Shown in pieces: positions 1 through 5,369 of a stretch of 10,124 nt of DNA. The notes beneath the pieces were generated by a model. The model had not been told where the DNA came from. It saw only the letters and a program-made list of their open reading frames with translations, and did not search any database. Where the stretch lies: assembly GCA_022567855.1 (NCBI GenBank), contig JADFGE010000071.1, positions 1 to 10,124 of the forward strand. Reading direction: 5' to 3'. The DNA comes from Planctomycetota bacterium (GTDB taxonomy: Bacteria; Planctomycetota; Phycisphaerae; Phycisphaerales; SM1A02). How positions within the stretch are numbered: the first letter of the stretch is position 1; every line of letters begins with the position of its first letter. Position numbers and translations under genes: made by a program.

Positions 1-520
1 CTCTTTTTGATTCCCAAGATACACCTCCTCGCCTTGTATTTTGTTTTGAAAAAGCAAGACATAGGTTTAAATTCAACGAACACATCAGATGTAAACCGGT
101 AAACTCGTCGTATTTTCGCCTAATCGCTCTTTCAGATTTCCATAGGGAAACTTCGCATGTTGCGGAAATTATGCAACGATTGATATGGCCGCCGATAACG
201 CTCATTGAGGAATTGCTAAATGTACCATGAATATGGATAAATGGCAAGTCCTGAGTTTTGTCAAGGGATTCACCATCCTTTAAGGCTATATTCCCTACTG
301 CCGTGACTATCTCCAGCCGCTCAGAAAATGTCTTCGTCTCGTACTCTTTCTTTTCCAGATTATAATACGCAAGTTCAAGTTCTTTGCAAGACCCAAGCGC
401 ATTGACCCAGGCGGCGTTAATCCCCTGCTCTTTACAAAATTTTTCTACTTCTTGCCGCAATTCCTCCCCCGGATCGAGGCGAAGGATGTAAAAATCCTTT
501 GATGTGCTTACTAATTCCAT
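1..520 (-). CDS. PPC/DUF296 domain protein (AF0104-like putative DNA-binding protein), partial at left edge
   Basis: The frame opens with ATG at 520-518 and stays open for 173 codons to the window edge. Residues 1-147 match the PPC (DUF296) fold: an opening strand (FYILRLDPGEEL, 10-21), a helix (VEKFCKEQGI), the AAWVNALGSCKELEL strand region (36-50), the core LPFIHIHGTF (92-101), then IGGHI (109-113), an ATCEVSLW strand (120-127) and the usual ending RRKYDEFTGLHLM (134-146). His96, His98 and His112 form the trio seen in the bacterial and archaeal branch of the family, where they may bind metal. These proteins are small, often trimeric and regarded as DNA-binding, but their cellular role is mostly unknown. 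About 26 more in-frame residues follow the normal domain end and look non-conserved, so either the stop lies beyond the edge or a small indel hides it. A modest Shine-Dalgarno (GTGAGG) precedes the ATG. The gene is visibly AT-richer than everything right of 1258. Family recognition is confident; function is not. Confidence 0.85.
   Translation of the reverse strand, partial: MELVSTSKDFYILRLDPGEELRQEVEKFCKEQGINAAWVNALGSCKELELAYYNLEKKEYETKTFSERLEIVTAVGNIALKDGESLDKTQDLPFIHIHGTFSNSSMSVIGGHINRCIISATCEVSLWKSERAIRRKYDEFTGLHLMCSLNLNLCLAFSKQNTRRGGVSWESKR
15..29 (-). promoter_or_regulatory. Strong Shine-Dalgarno and TTG start of a possible next minus-strand gene
   Basis: On the minus strand AGGAGGT (29-23) is followed after exactly 5 nt by TTG (17-15) and then the codons GGA ATC AAA AAG. 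This is a perfect ribosome-binding match with ideal spacing, so a gene may start here and continue past the left edge. It is in a different frame from the PPC gene, which would therefore overlap it. Only five to six codons are visible, so the product cannot be named. Confidence 0.4.
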
Positions 521-547
521 AACCTCACTCTACCATAGATAAACCGT

Positions 548-575
548 TTGACAAACCCAACAAACCTGATACTAT
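548..575 (+). promoter_or_regulatory. Sigma70-type promoter upstream of the small ORF and Nudix gene
   Basis: TTGACA at 548-553 is a perfect -35 hexamer. TACTAT at 570-575 is a 4-of-6 match to the -10 box, with a 16-nt spacer. It faces right, toward the small ORF and the Nudix gene, and would start transcription near 582. The -35 box lies within an 11-bp inverted repeat, GTTTG-A-CAAAC (546-556). A weaker facing promoter for the PPC gene may overlap on the minus strand (TTGGGT, 17 nt, TATGGT, just upstream of 520). This is called from sequence match alone. Confidence 0.5.
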
Positions 576-588
576 AGCGGGTTGTACC

Positions 589-699
589 TTGGCCAATTGG
601 TATCACGTGTTAGAGGAGGTGTCAAAAGCAGCAGGCGTCATCCACAGCTTTGCCGAGCTCCCTGCAATACTCGAACGGCTCGAGAAAGAAAAACTGTAG
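589..699 (+). CDS. Small ORF upstream of the Nudix gene, unknown function
   Basis: A 36-codon frame runs from TTG at 589 (an alternative GTG lies at 607) to TAG at 697-699. It ends in a segment that looks like real protein, with the helix-like stretch SFAELPAILERLEKEKL. It begins about 7 nt after the predicted transcription start and ends 18 nt before the ATG at 718, so it would be co-transcribed with the Nudix gene. No Shine-Dalgarno precedes either start; translation would have to be leaderless or nearly so. The sequence GAGGAGGTG at 613-621 lies inside the ORF and has no suitably spaced start after it. It could be a small regulatory protein, a leader peptide or chance. I do not recognise the family. 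Confidence 0.35.
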   Translation: MANWYHVLEEVSKAAGVIHSFAELPAILERLEKEKL

Positions 700-717
700 A
701 CGAAAGGAGAGGACTGA

Positions 718-813
718 ATGACTAGCGAGAAGCAAGAATCCGTAGGGATAAATCCGGAACTCATACGACCCCTCACAGACGAGGAGATGGAAAAGCGCGG
801 TTGGCAGGTATGA
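718..813 (+). pseudogene. N-terminal part of the Nudix gene, ended by in-frame TGA
   Basis: ATG at 718 is preceded by a strong Shine-Dalgarno (AAAGGAGAGG, 702-711) at good spacing, much better than anything before the ATG at 865. The frame encodes 31 residues, ending KRGWQV, then meets TGA at 811-813. It continues in the same frame as LDGELVPAHHIRLTNERMG directly into the Nudix ORF. The flanking residues on both sides look like one continuous protein, so the TGA seems to interrupt a gene that truly starts at 718. Explanations are a TGG-to-TGA sequencing error or mutation, or less likely a reassigned TGA (Trp in code 4, Gly in code 25). No other in-frame TGA is seen in the neighbouring left-block genes, and TGG serves for Trp in them, which argues against recoding. 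Confidence 0.55.
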
Positions 814-864
814 CTCGACGGCGAGCTTGTTCCTGCACACCATATACGCTTAACCAATGAAAGG

Positions 865-1326
865 ATGGGTATCGACGTGCAGTACGGCATGCGCGCCGAG
901 GGATACGACGGCATACTCATCCACGAAGGAGGCGGCGGTGGAGCAGTGCCCATACCCTTTGTGATCTGGGAGAAGGAGTTGTGGATCGGGCTCCTCGAGG
1001 AAGAACGGAAAAATATGGGCGGCAGAGTCCTGGACGCGCCCGGTGGGTTCCTTGACCCGAAGCAGACGCATTTTGAAACCGCTGTTCGGGAATTCGAAGA
1101 AGAGGTGGGTGTTGCGCAGGTACGGATCTCGGATGTCCCGCTTGGCGAACCCGCCAATTCAAACCGTGCATGGTTTGATACGTCCGACGAGGAAGAAGGC
1201 GCACACTTCTACCCGGTAGAGTTCCTGCCAGATCCAACTGGGCCAACACGACCAACATCACGCGGTCGACTCCAGCGAGGGAAGATCGCTGCCCAGCTCG
1301 GCGGCGAGATCGCGGATCGTCTGTGA
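865..1326 (+). CDS. Nudix hydrolase, C-terminus replaced by unrelated sequence
   Basis: Nudix enzymes hydrolyse nucleoside diphosphates linked to another group (for example ADP-ribose or dNTPs) in the cytoplasm with Mg2+. The Nudix box spans residues 61-83 of this frame: G-x5-Q-x7-REFEEEVGV. It matches GX5EX7REUXEEXGU apart from Gln in place of the first Glu; the catalytic REFEEE core is intact. Before it lie FVIWEKELWIGLLEEERKN and VLDAPGGFLD, typical of ADP-ribose pyrophosphatase-like members. The substrate cannot be told. ATG 865 is probably not the true start (see the part beginning at 718). The sequence looks Nudix-like to about residue 120 (HFYPVEF, near 1224). The rest, to the TGA at 1324-1326, is antisense to the epimerase 3' end and looks unrelated, so about 20-40 native residues seem to be missing. 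The gene converges on the epimerase. Confidence 0.75.
   Translation: MGIDVQYGMRAEGYDGILIHEGGGGGAVPIPFVIWEKELWIGLLEEERKNMGGRVLDAPGGFLDPKQTHFETAVREFEEEVGVAQVRISDVPLGEPANSNRAWFDTSDEEEGAHFYPVEFLPDPTGPTRPTSRGRLQRGKIAAQLGGEIADRL
1220..1257. other. Probable junction between two unrelated sequence blocks
   Basis: Left of this interval the Nudix protein still reads sensibly. Right of it lies the complete 3' end of the epimerase on the other strand, whose stop is at 1258-1260. The Nudix C-terminus is cut off, composition and codon use change, and gene themes switch from small housekeeping-like genes to an exopolysaccharide locus. It may be an assembly chimera, a cloning or amplification chimera, or a real recombination point. 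No repeat or insertion-sequence end is visible at the join. Confidence 0.5.
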
Positions 1327-2259
1327 CAACGGCGTGGTCGGCGTAAACCCGGTCACCCGGCGGAGGCGCGTCAGGTCCGGTTGGCGATGCCGCAGATCAT
1401 CGAAGTTTGGACCGAACACCTCATCGTATGACAGGTGGTCGATCGTCGAGGTGCTGTCGAGCGTCGTGCGCACAAGCTCGGCCAGTTCGCCGATCTCGAT
1501 TCGTTGATCACTGCCCACGTTGAATATCCGGCCGGTGCACCGGGGCTCAGCGAGCAGAACCGGCAACACGTTGACCACATCGCGGACGTCGCAGAAGCAT
1601 CGCGTTTGCCGGCCATCGCCGTAGACCTGAATCGGCTTGTCGGCGAGGGCGGCGCTCACGAATCGAGGCAGCACCATTCCGTATCGGCCGACTTGGCGCG
1701 GACCGACAATGTTGAAGAAGCGCGCGATAACCACCGGCAATCCCTGCTGCCGATGATGCGCCAAGGCAAGATGCTCGTCGATCGCTTTGGAGCATGCGTA
1801 CGCCCACCGGGCCTGGGTCGGCGGCCCGTACGTCACGTCGTCGTCTTCTGCGAAGGGAGTTCGCGTCGATTTGCCGTACACTTCCGACGTTGACGCGATC
1901 AACGTGGGCGTCATCCCGGCGGTGGCGAAGTCGAGGATCGCCGACGTCTCCAACACGTTCGTATCGATGGTGTGAATGGGGTCTTGGACCACCAATCGAA
2001 CCCCGACCGCGGCGGCGAGGTGGTAAATTTCACTGATCTTGGTTGGGTCAAGATTGCGGACGGCCTCAGATACGCCCGCTTCGATGAAGGTCAGGTCTCG
2101 CTCCGGGACGCAGCCCAGATTGCGGCGCCGGCCGGTGGCGAGATTGTCGATCACGATCGCATGGTCGCCTCGGCGCACCAGGTATTCAACGAGATGCGAC
2201 CCGATGAAGCCGGCCCCACCCGTGACCAATGAGACGCGGTTCGGGGATGTCGGGGTCAT
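1258..2259 (-). CDS. NAD-dependent epimerase/dehydratase, extended SDR (UDP-sugar epimerase or UDP-glucuronate decarboxylase-like)
   Basis: This is a 333-residue cytoplasmic enzyme that modifies nucleotide sugars, presumably supplying a precursor for the polysaccharide made by this locus. Seen in the sequence: the Rossmann glycine motif TGGAGFIGSH (13-22), the acidic cofactor residue Asp38 in VIDNL, YHLAAAVGV (79-87), STSEVYG (123-129), the catalytic pair Tyr154/Lys158 in YACSK, RFFNIVGPRQ (180-189), GMVLPRFV (194-201), VYGDGRQTRCF (212-222) and FNVGSD (246-251). The RWAYACSK and YGDGRQTRCF signatures resemble the UDP-glucuronate decarboxylase/UDP-glucose 4-epimerase branch, but the exact substrate cannot be set. 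The ATG at 2259 is chosen because the SDR fold begins at once and AGGAG lies 10 nt upstream. The frame is open back to a GTG at 2442, one nt after the kinase stop, but that 61-residue extension is Pro/Arg-rich and unlike any SDR. It is the last gene of the visible minus-strand cluster. Confidence 0.92.
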   Translation of the reverse strand: MTPTSPNRVSLVTGGAGFIGSHLVEYLVRRGDHAIVIDNLATGRRRNLGCVPERDLTFIEAGVSEAVRNLDPTKISEIYHLAAAVGVRLVVQDPIHTIDTNVLETSAILDFATAGMTPTLIASTSEVYGKSTRTPFAEDDDVTYGPPTQARWAYACSKAIDEHLALAHHRQQGLPVVIARFFNIVGPRQVGRYGMVLPRFVSAALADKPIQVYGDGRQTRCFCDVRDVVNVLPVLLAEPRCTGRIFNVGSDQRIEIGELAELVRTTLDSTSTIDHLSYDEVFGPNFDDLRHRQPDLTRLRRVTGFTPTTPLSQTIRDLAAELGSDLPSLESTA

Positions 2260-2443
2260 GGCGTGAAGTCTCCTGCCGCGTGGCGCGACCGTGGCTGGAG
2301 CCGGACATCCGGGACCAGGCGGCGTCTCTCTCTCGGCCAAGCCGATCCGCCGAGGCGAGGCGAGGCCACGATACGGCGGCCCGGGATCGACGGCGGCGGG
2401 GGCATGGTCGCTGCTCCCCCCAGTCCGCCGGCCGGGATGCACC
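2260..2443. other. GC-rich spacer between kinase and epimerase
   Basis: This 184-nt spacer has no convincing coding sequence. It holds a short direct repeat (three GAGGC units, about 2352-2368) and the Shine-Dalgarno of the epimerase. I see no clear promoter and no hairpin followed by a T-run. The epimerase frame is open through it, but the translation is low-complexity. Confidence 0.4.
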
Positions 2444-4126
2444 TCACGCCGCTGACGATGCTGAACTGTACCCCGCCATAGCCGCGAAGTTCTTCTTGAA
2501 GTAGCCTCCAGCGGTTCCCCGCGGACGATTCAGGATGACTCCCAGTTGCTCGCAGTTTGCGTCCATCAGTTGATTGATCACTCGAGCCACGAGCCCGCGC
2601 TGCTCCTGGTTGGCGCGGACGATCAGGACGGCGGCGTCCAGCTTGTTGGCCAGCACCAGCGCGTCGCCGGCCACGACCGCGGGCGGTGCATCGACCAGTA
2701 CGAGGTCGTACCGGCTGCGGAGTTCAGCCATGACACTATCAAACGCACCGTTGTTCAGTCGTTCAAATGCCCGGTTGGCGGGGCGCCCGGCCGTGACGAC
2801 ATCGATCCCATGCTCGGTCGTACGGATGGCCTCGTCCAGGGAAGCCTCGCCGGCGAGCAGATCGCCCAAGCCCGGATCGTCGCCGGACACGCCCATCACC
2901 TCGGCAAGTCGAGGTCTGCGGAAGTTCCCGTCCACGATCACCACCTTCCGGCCGGCGGCGGCCGCGGCGGCGGCAAGATTGGTGGCGGCGGTCGTCGTCC
3001 CGGCGTCGGGAAGGCCGCCGACCAGCAGCAACGTCCGGTGGCCCGATCGATCCATCGCCTTGGCAATGAGGGCTGACACCTGCCGATAGGACTCGGCCAG
3101 GACACTATTGGGGCACTCCCGAACGACGAGCTCCGCCGCGGCGGACTTGCACGGATCCTCCGCCAGCTCGGGAATCACACCCAGCACGCGGCCCGAGGGC
3201 AGCACCTCGATGTCGGCTGCGCTCTTGACACGCTGATCCGTTATCTCGCGAAGGAAGATCAAGCCGATCACCGACCCCACCACGAGAAGCGTCGTCAACG
3301 GAACCACCAGCCCGATCTTGGGGAATGACTTCTCGCGCGGCAACTCGGCGTTCTGGGCGATGCGAACACGGCGGGCGTCGTCCCTCATTTGAACCAACTT
3401 GACTTCGTTGATCGCCACCATGATGTCATCTCGCTGCCTTTGGAGCAGCTCCCGCTGGTACTCCATCTCACGATAGTGAGACATATCCGCAGACAGCGTG
3501 CGCAGCAGCGCATCGTTCTGTTCATATTTCTCTGCCAGATCATCCAGCATGTTCCGCAAGGACTCGATCTGGGCGCCGAACTGTTTAAGCTCGGCCTGGA
3601 GATTGTCCGTCATGATCTCTTGGATCTTGTTCTCGTACTCCGCCTCGGTGGCGCGAAGCCTCGCCTCTCCCCTCAGGATCATCGGATGGTCCGGATCAAG
3701 GTATTGCTCGCGAAGCCCGTAGAGGACGGTCTTGGTGTTCAACATGGCCATCTCGTGCGGTCGAACCATGGCGTCCATCTCGGCCGTGCGGCGGTCTTCC
3801 TCCGTCGGGGACACCGTACCCTCCAGCTTCGCTGCGATCTGCAGATACCGGTTCTCGGCGAAGCTCAACGAAGACTGCGTCCCGGCAATCTGTCCCGTCA
3901 ACCCCTCTTGAGCAATCGCCAGCTGACTCGACCGGACTTGGTCGATCTCGGTGATGCCCTTCTCTCGGATGAATGCTTCGATTTCCTGGCCGAGGTCGTC
4001 GAGATTCCGGGTGATCGTGCTGAGCTGGGACTGGAAGACCTGTAGATTCACGTTGTACGCAACACGATCGTCGGCCTTGCGCCTAGCGATGTAAGCGTCG
4101 GCGACCGCGCCCAACACCTCGGGCAC
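2444..4126 (-). CDS. Wzz/BY-kinase-type polysaccharide chain-length protein, C-terminal part with degenerate P-loop
   Basis: This is the main part of a Wzc/GumC-like inner-membrane protein that controls polysaccharide chain length and export. A periplasmic coiled-coil region (about 27-245) precedes the proline-containing link ELPREKSFPK and the second membrane helix (271-292). Then comes a cytoplasmic ATPase domain of the BY-kinase type (about 345-535). ESYRQVSALI (345-354) is the usual lead-in. The P-loop reads G371-LPDA-G376-T377-T378, so the invariant Walker A lysine is Thr377. Walker A' keeps Asp399 (VVIVDGNFRRP) but has Asn401 for the second Asp; Walker B keeps Asp479 (LVLVDAPP). The C-terminal tyrosine cluster is reduced to Tyr542 and Tyr553. 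Kinase activity is therefore doubtful. The start given is GTG 4126, but the frame continues from the upstream ORF, with only TAG and GAT between them, so this is probably not an independent gene. Together they make 739 codon positions, normal for the fused family. Confidence 0.88.
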   Translation of the reverse strand: MPEVLGAVADAYIARRKADDRVAYNVNLQVFQSQLSTITRNLDDLGQEIEAFIREKGITEIDQVRSSQLAIAQEGLTGQIAGTQSSLSFAENRYLQIAAKLEGTVSPTEEDRRTAEMDAMVRPHEMAMLNTKTVLYGLREQYLDPDHPMILRGEARLRATEAEYENKIQEIMTDNLQAELKQFGAQIESLRNMLDDLAEKYEQNDALLRTLSADMSHYREMEYQRELLQRQRDDIMVAINEVKLVQMRDDARRVRIAQNAELPREKSFPKIGLVVPLTTLLVVGSVIGLIFLREITDQRVKSAADIEVLPSGRVLGVIPELAEDPCKSAAAELVVRECPNSVLAESYRQVSALIAKAMDRSGHRTLLLVGGLPDAGTTTAATNLAAAAAAAGRKVVIVDGNFRRPRLAEVMGVSGDDPGLGDLLAGEASLDEAIRTTEHGIDVVTAGRPANRAFERLNNGAFDSVMAELRSRYDLVLVDAPPAVVAGDALVLANKLDAAVLIVRANQEQRGLVARVINQLMDANCEQLGVILNRPRGTAGGYFKKNFAAMAGYSSASSAA

Positions 4127-4129
4127 ATC

Positions 4130-4663
4130 CTAAGCGGTGCCGTTCGACCACCCCAGGGTGAACAAGTTGCTGCCCGCGATCAGGCGCGCGCGTAGATCCT
4201 CCTCGAGCTCGTCCACGGCCTCATCGATTTCATCGAGTTCCCCGACGTCGAGGTCTCCGGCGAAGTTCTCGCGGTACCATTTGGTCTGGAGAACATCCGG
4301 CTGCTTGACCGCCGCCTCCAGCACAGGACGACTCACAAGCAGGAACATCTCCGTCGCCGCCAAACGGGTGACTACATCCTGCCGCTCGATATCGCCGACC
4401 GTCGGGTCGAACCCTTCGTCGAGTGAACCGCGGATCTCGAAGACGACTACTGCGCTATACCGTGGTAGCAGGAAGTAGAAGAGGACGAAGGCGACGAATC
4501 CGAGTACGACCCCAGTGAAGATCGAGCTAAGGATCAGCAACAGGTGACGTCGCAGGATGCGGAACGGATCCAGGGTGCGCGCAGTGCCGGGCACGGCCGA
4601 GGTTCTCGGTCGAGCGTCCGTCGGACGCGGAACGGGGGGACGAGGTGGTGTAGCAGTGGTCAT
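4130..4663 (-). CDS. Wzz-domain N-terminal part of the same chain-length protein, ended by in-frame TAG
   Basis: These 177 residues form the N-terminus of the Wzz/BY-kinase protein. A Pro/Arg-rich cytoplasmic tail (1-31) leads into RILRRH and the first membrane helix (about 40-66). The start of the periplasmic Wzz domain follows (RYSAVVVFEIRG, 68-79), with an acidic helix (143-163) and a strand region, SNLFTLGWSNGTA. TAG at 4132-4130 then stops the frame; GAT and GTG follow in the same frame and the Wzz domain simply continues as VPEVLGAVADAYI. In the family this strand-helix junction is unbroken. ATG 4663 is supported by AAGG about 8 nt upstream. It starts 55 nt after the TPR gene's stop, fitting one operon. 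A working split with GTG reinitiation 3 nt after the stop is possible, but a point mutation or sequence error is simpler. Confidence 0.85.
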   Translation of the reverse strand: MTTATPPRPPVPRPTDARPRTSAVPGTARTLDPFRILRRHLLLILSSIFTGVVLGFVAFVLFYFLLPRYSAVVVFEIRGSLDEGFDPTVGDIERQDVVTRLAATEMFLLVSRPVLEAAVKQPDVLQTKWYRENFAGDLDVGELDEIDEAVDELEEDLRARLIAGSNLFTLGWSNGTA

Positions 4664-4718
4664 GGCTCTTGCCTTGTGTGGGTGGTGAGACGACGGAGCT
4701 CAGCCCGCCGGCTTCGGT

Positions 4719-5369
4719 TCATTCTCGGTTCTGTGCTCTTCTGATATCGTCTTCCAGGCGTTCTATCTCAGCCCGAGTCTGCGGATCGGGCCTCAATTCG
4801 ATCGCTCGGTTCACATAGGTCTGGGCGGCATCCAAGCGACCCTGCTTGAACAGGACCGAGGCCAAGTGATACATGCTCACCGCCGAGTCCCGCAGGCTCA
4901 GGCTGCGTCGAAGCGCGTCCTCAGCCTCGTCGAACCGCTGCAGGTGGTACTGGGCCCACCCAAGTGTATCCAGAATAGATGGATCATCAGGCTTCAACTC
5001 GCTGGCGCGCTTCGCCAGGCCCAGGGCCTTGCTTGGATCACCCAGTCGTTCGGTATACAGGAATGCAGCGTTGTTCAGTGCAAGGGCGTTATTCGGATCC
5101 AGCTCGATCGCCTGGTCGAAGGCATCGACGGCCACCTGGTACTCGTTGCCGGCCAGGGCAAACATACCCAAGTTCGTCAGCAGAAGAACGCGAAACTGCA
5201 GATCGTCCTCCGAGGCTTGCTCAATGGCACGCCGCTGTAGCTCAATCGCGCGACTGCGACCATCGGGTCCGGAGTCGAACCAACTCTTGGCCAACCATTT
5301 CAAGTCACAGGCGGTGGGCTTGTCATCACTGACCTCGAGCACGAACTGTTCCAGCTCTTGCACCTGGAC
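4719..5369 (-). CDS. C-terminal part of the long TPR protein, in a shifted frame
   Basis: From about 5369 the protein-like signal leaves the frame of the large TPR ORF and moves to this one. It runs 216 residues to the TGA at 4721-4719. It opens with VQVQELEQFVLEVSDDKP, then has four clear TPR units, including TNLGMFALAGNEYQVAVDAF with AIELDPNN, and SILDTLGWAQYHLQRFDEAE. It ends in a charged helix, RLEDDIRRAQNRE. Such TPR arrays are protein-protein scaffolds. The same frame is open up to an ATG at 5501, but that stretch is Ser/Arg-rich and antisense-like while the large ORF still reads as TPR there, so the extension is not coding. No Shine-Dalgarno supports an independent start; GTG 5363 is the nearest candidate. 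I read it as the displaced end of the upstream gene. Confidence 0.8.
   Translation of the reverse strand, partial: VQVQELEQFVLEVSDDKPTACDLKWLAKSWFDSGPDGRSRAIELQRRAIEQASEDDLQFRVLLLTNLGMFALAGNEYQVAVDAFDQAIELDPNNALALNNAAFLYTERLGDPSKALGLAKRASELKPDDPSILDTLGWAQYHLQRFDEAEDALRRSLSLRDSAVSMYHLASVLFKQGRLDAAQTYVNRAIELRPDPQTRAEIERLEDDIRRAQNRE

Noticed and set aside
603..1157. Minus-strand open frame of 184 codons opposite the Nudix gene
   Set aside because: Ser/Pro-rich and low in complexity, antisense to a clear Nudix box; not a gene.
2350..2370. Tandem GAGGC repeat as a possible array or regulatory element
   Set aside because: Only three 5-nt units in very GC-rich DNA; expected by chance. No CRISPR-like repeat-spacer structure occurs anywhere in the window.
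2260..2442. N-terminal extension of the epimerase starting at GTG 2442
   Set aside because: Sixty-one Pro/Arg/Gly-rich residues before a complete SDR fold that has its own ATG and Shine-Dalgarno at 2259.
3389..4045. Plus-strand open frame of 218 codons opposite the Wzz coiled coil
   Set aside because: Leu/Arg/His-rich mirror of a coiled-coil region; no independent evidence.
4664..4718. AGCC-GGCG-GGCT hairpin between the TPR and Wzz genes as a terminator
   Set aside because: The stem is only 4 bp with no T-run after it; the genes look co-transcribed.
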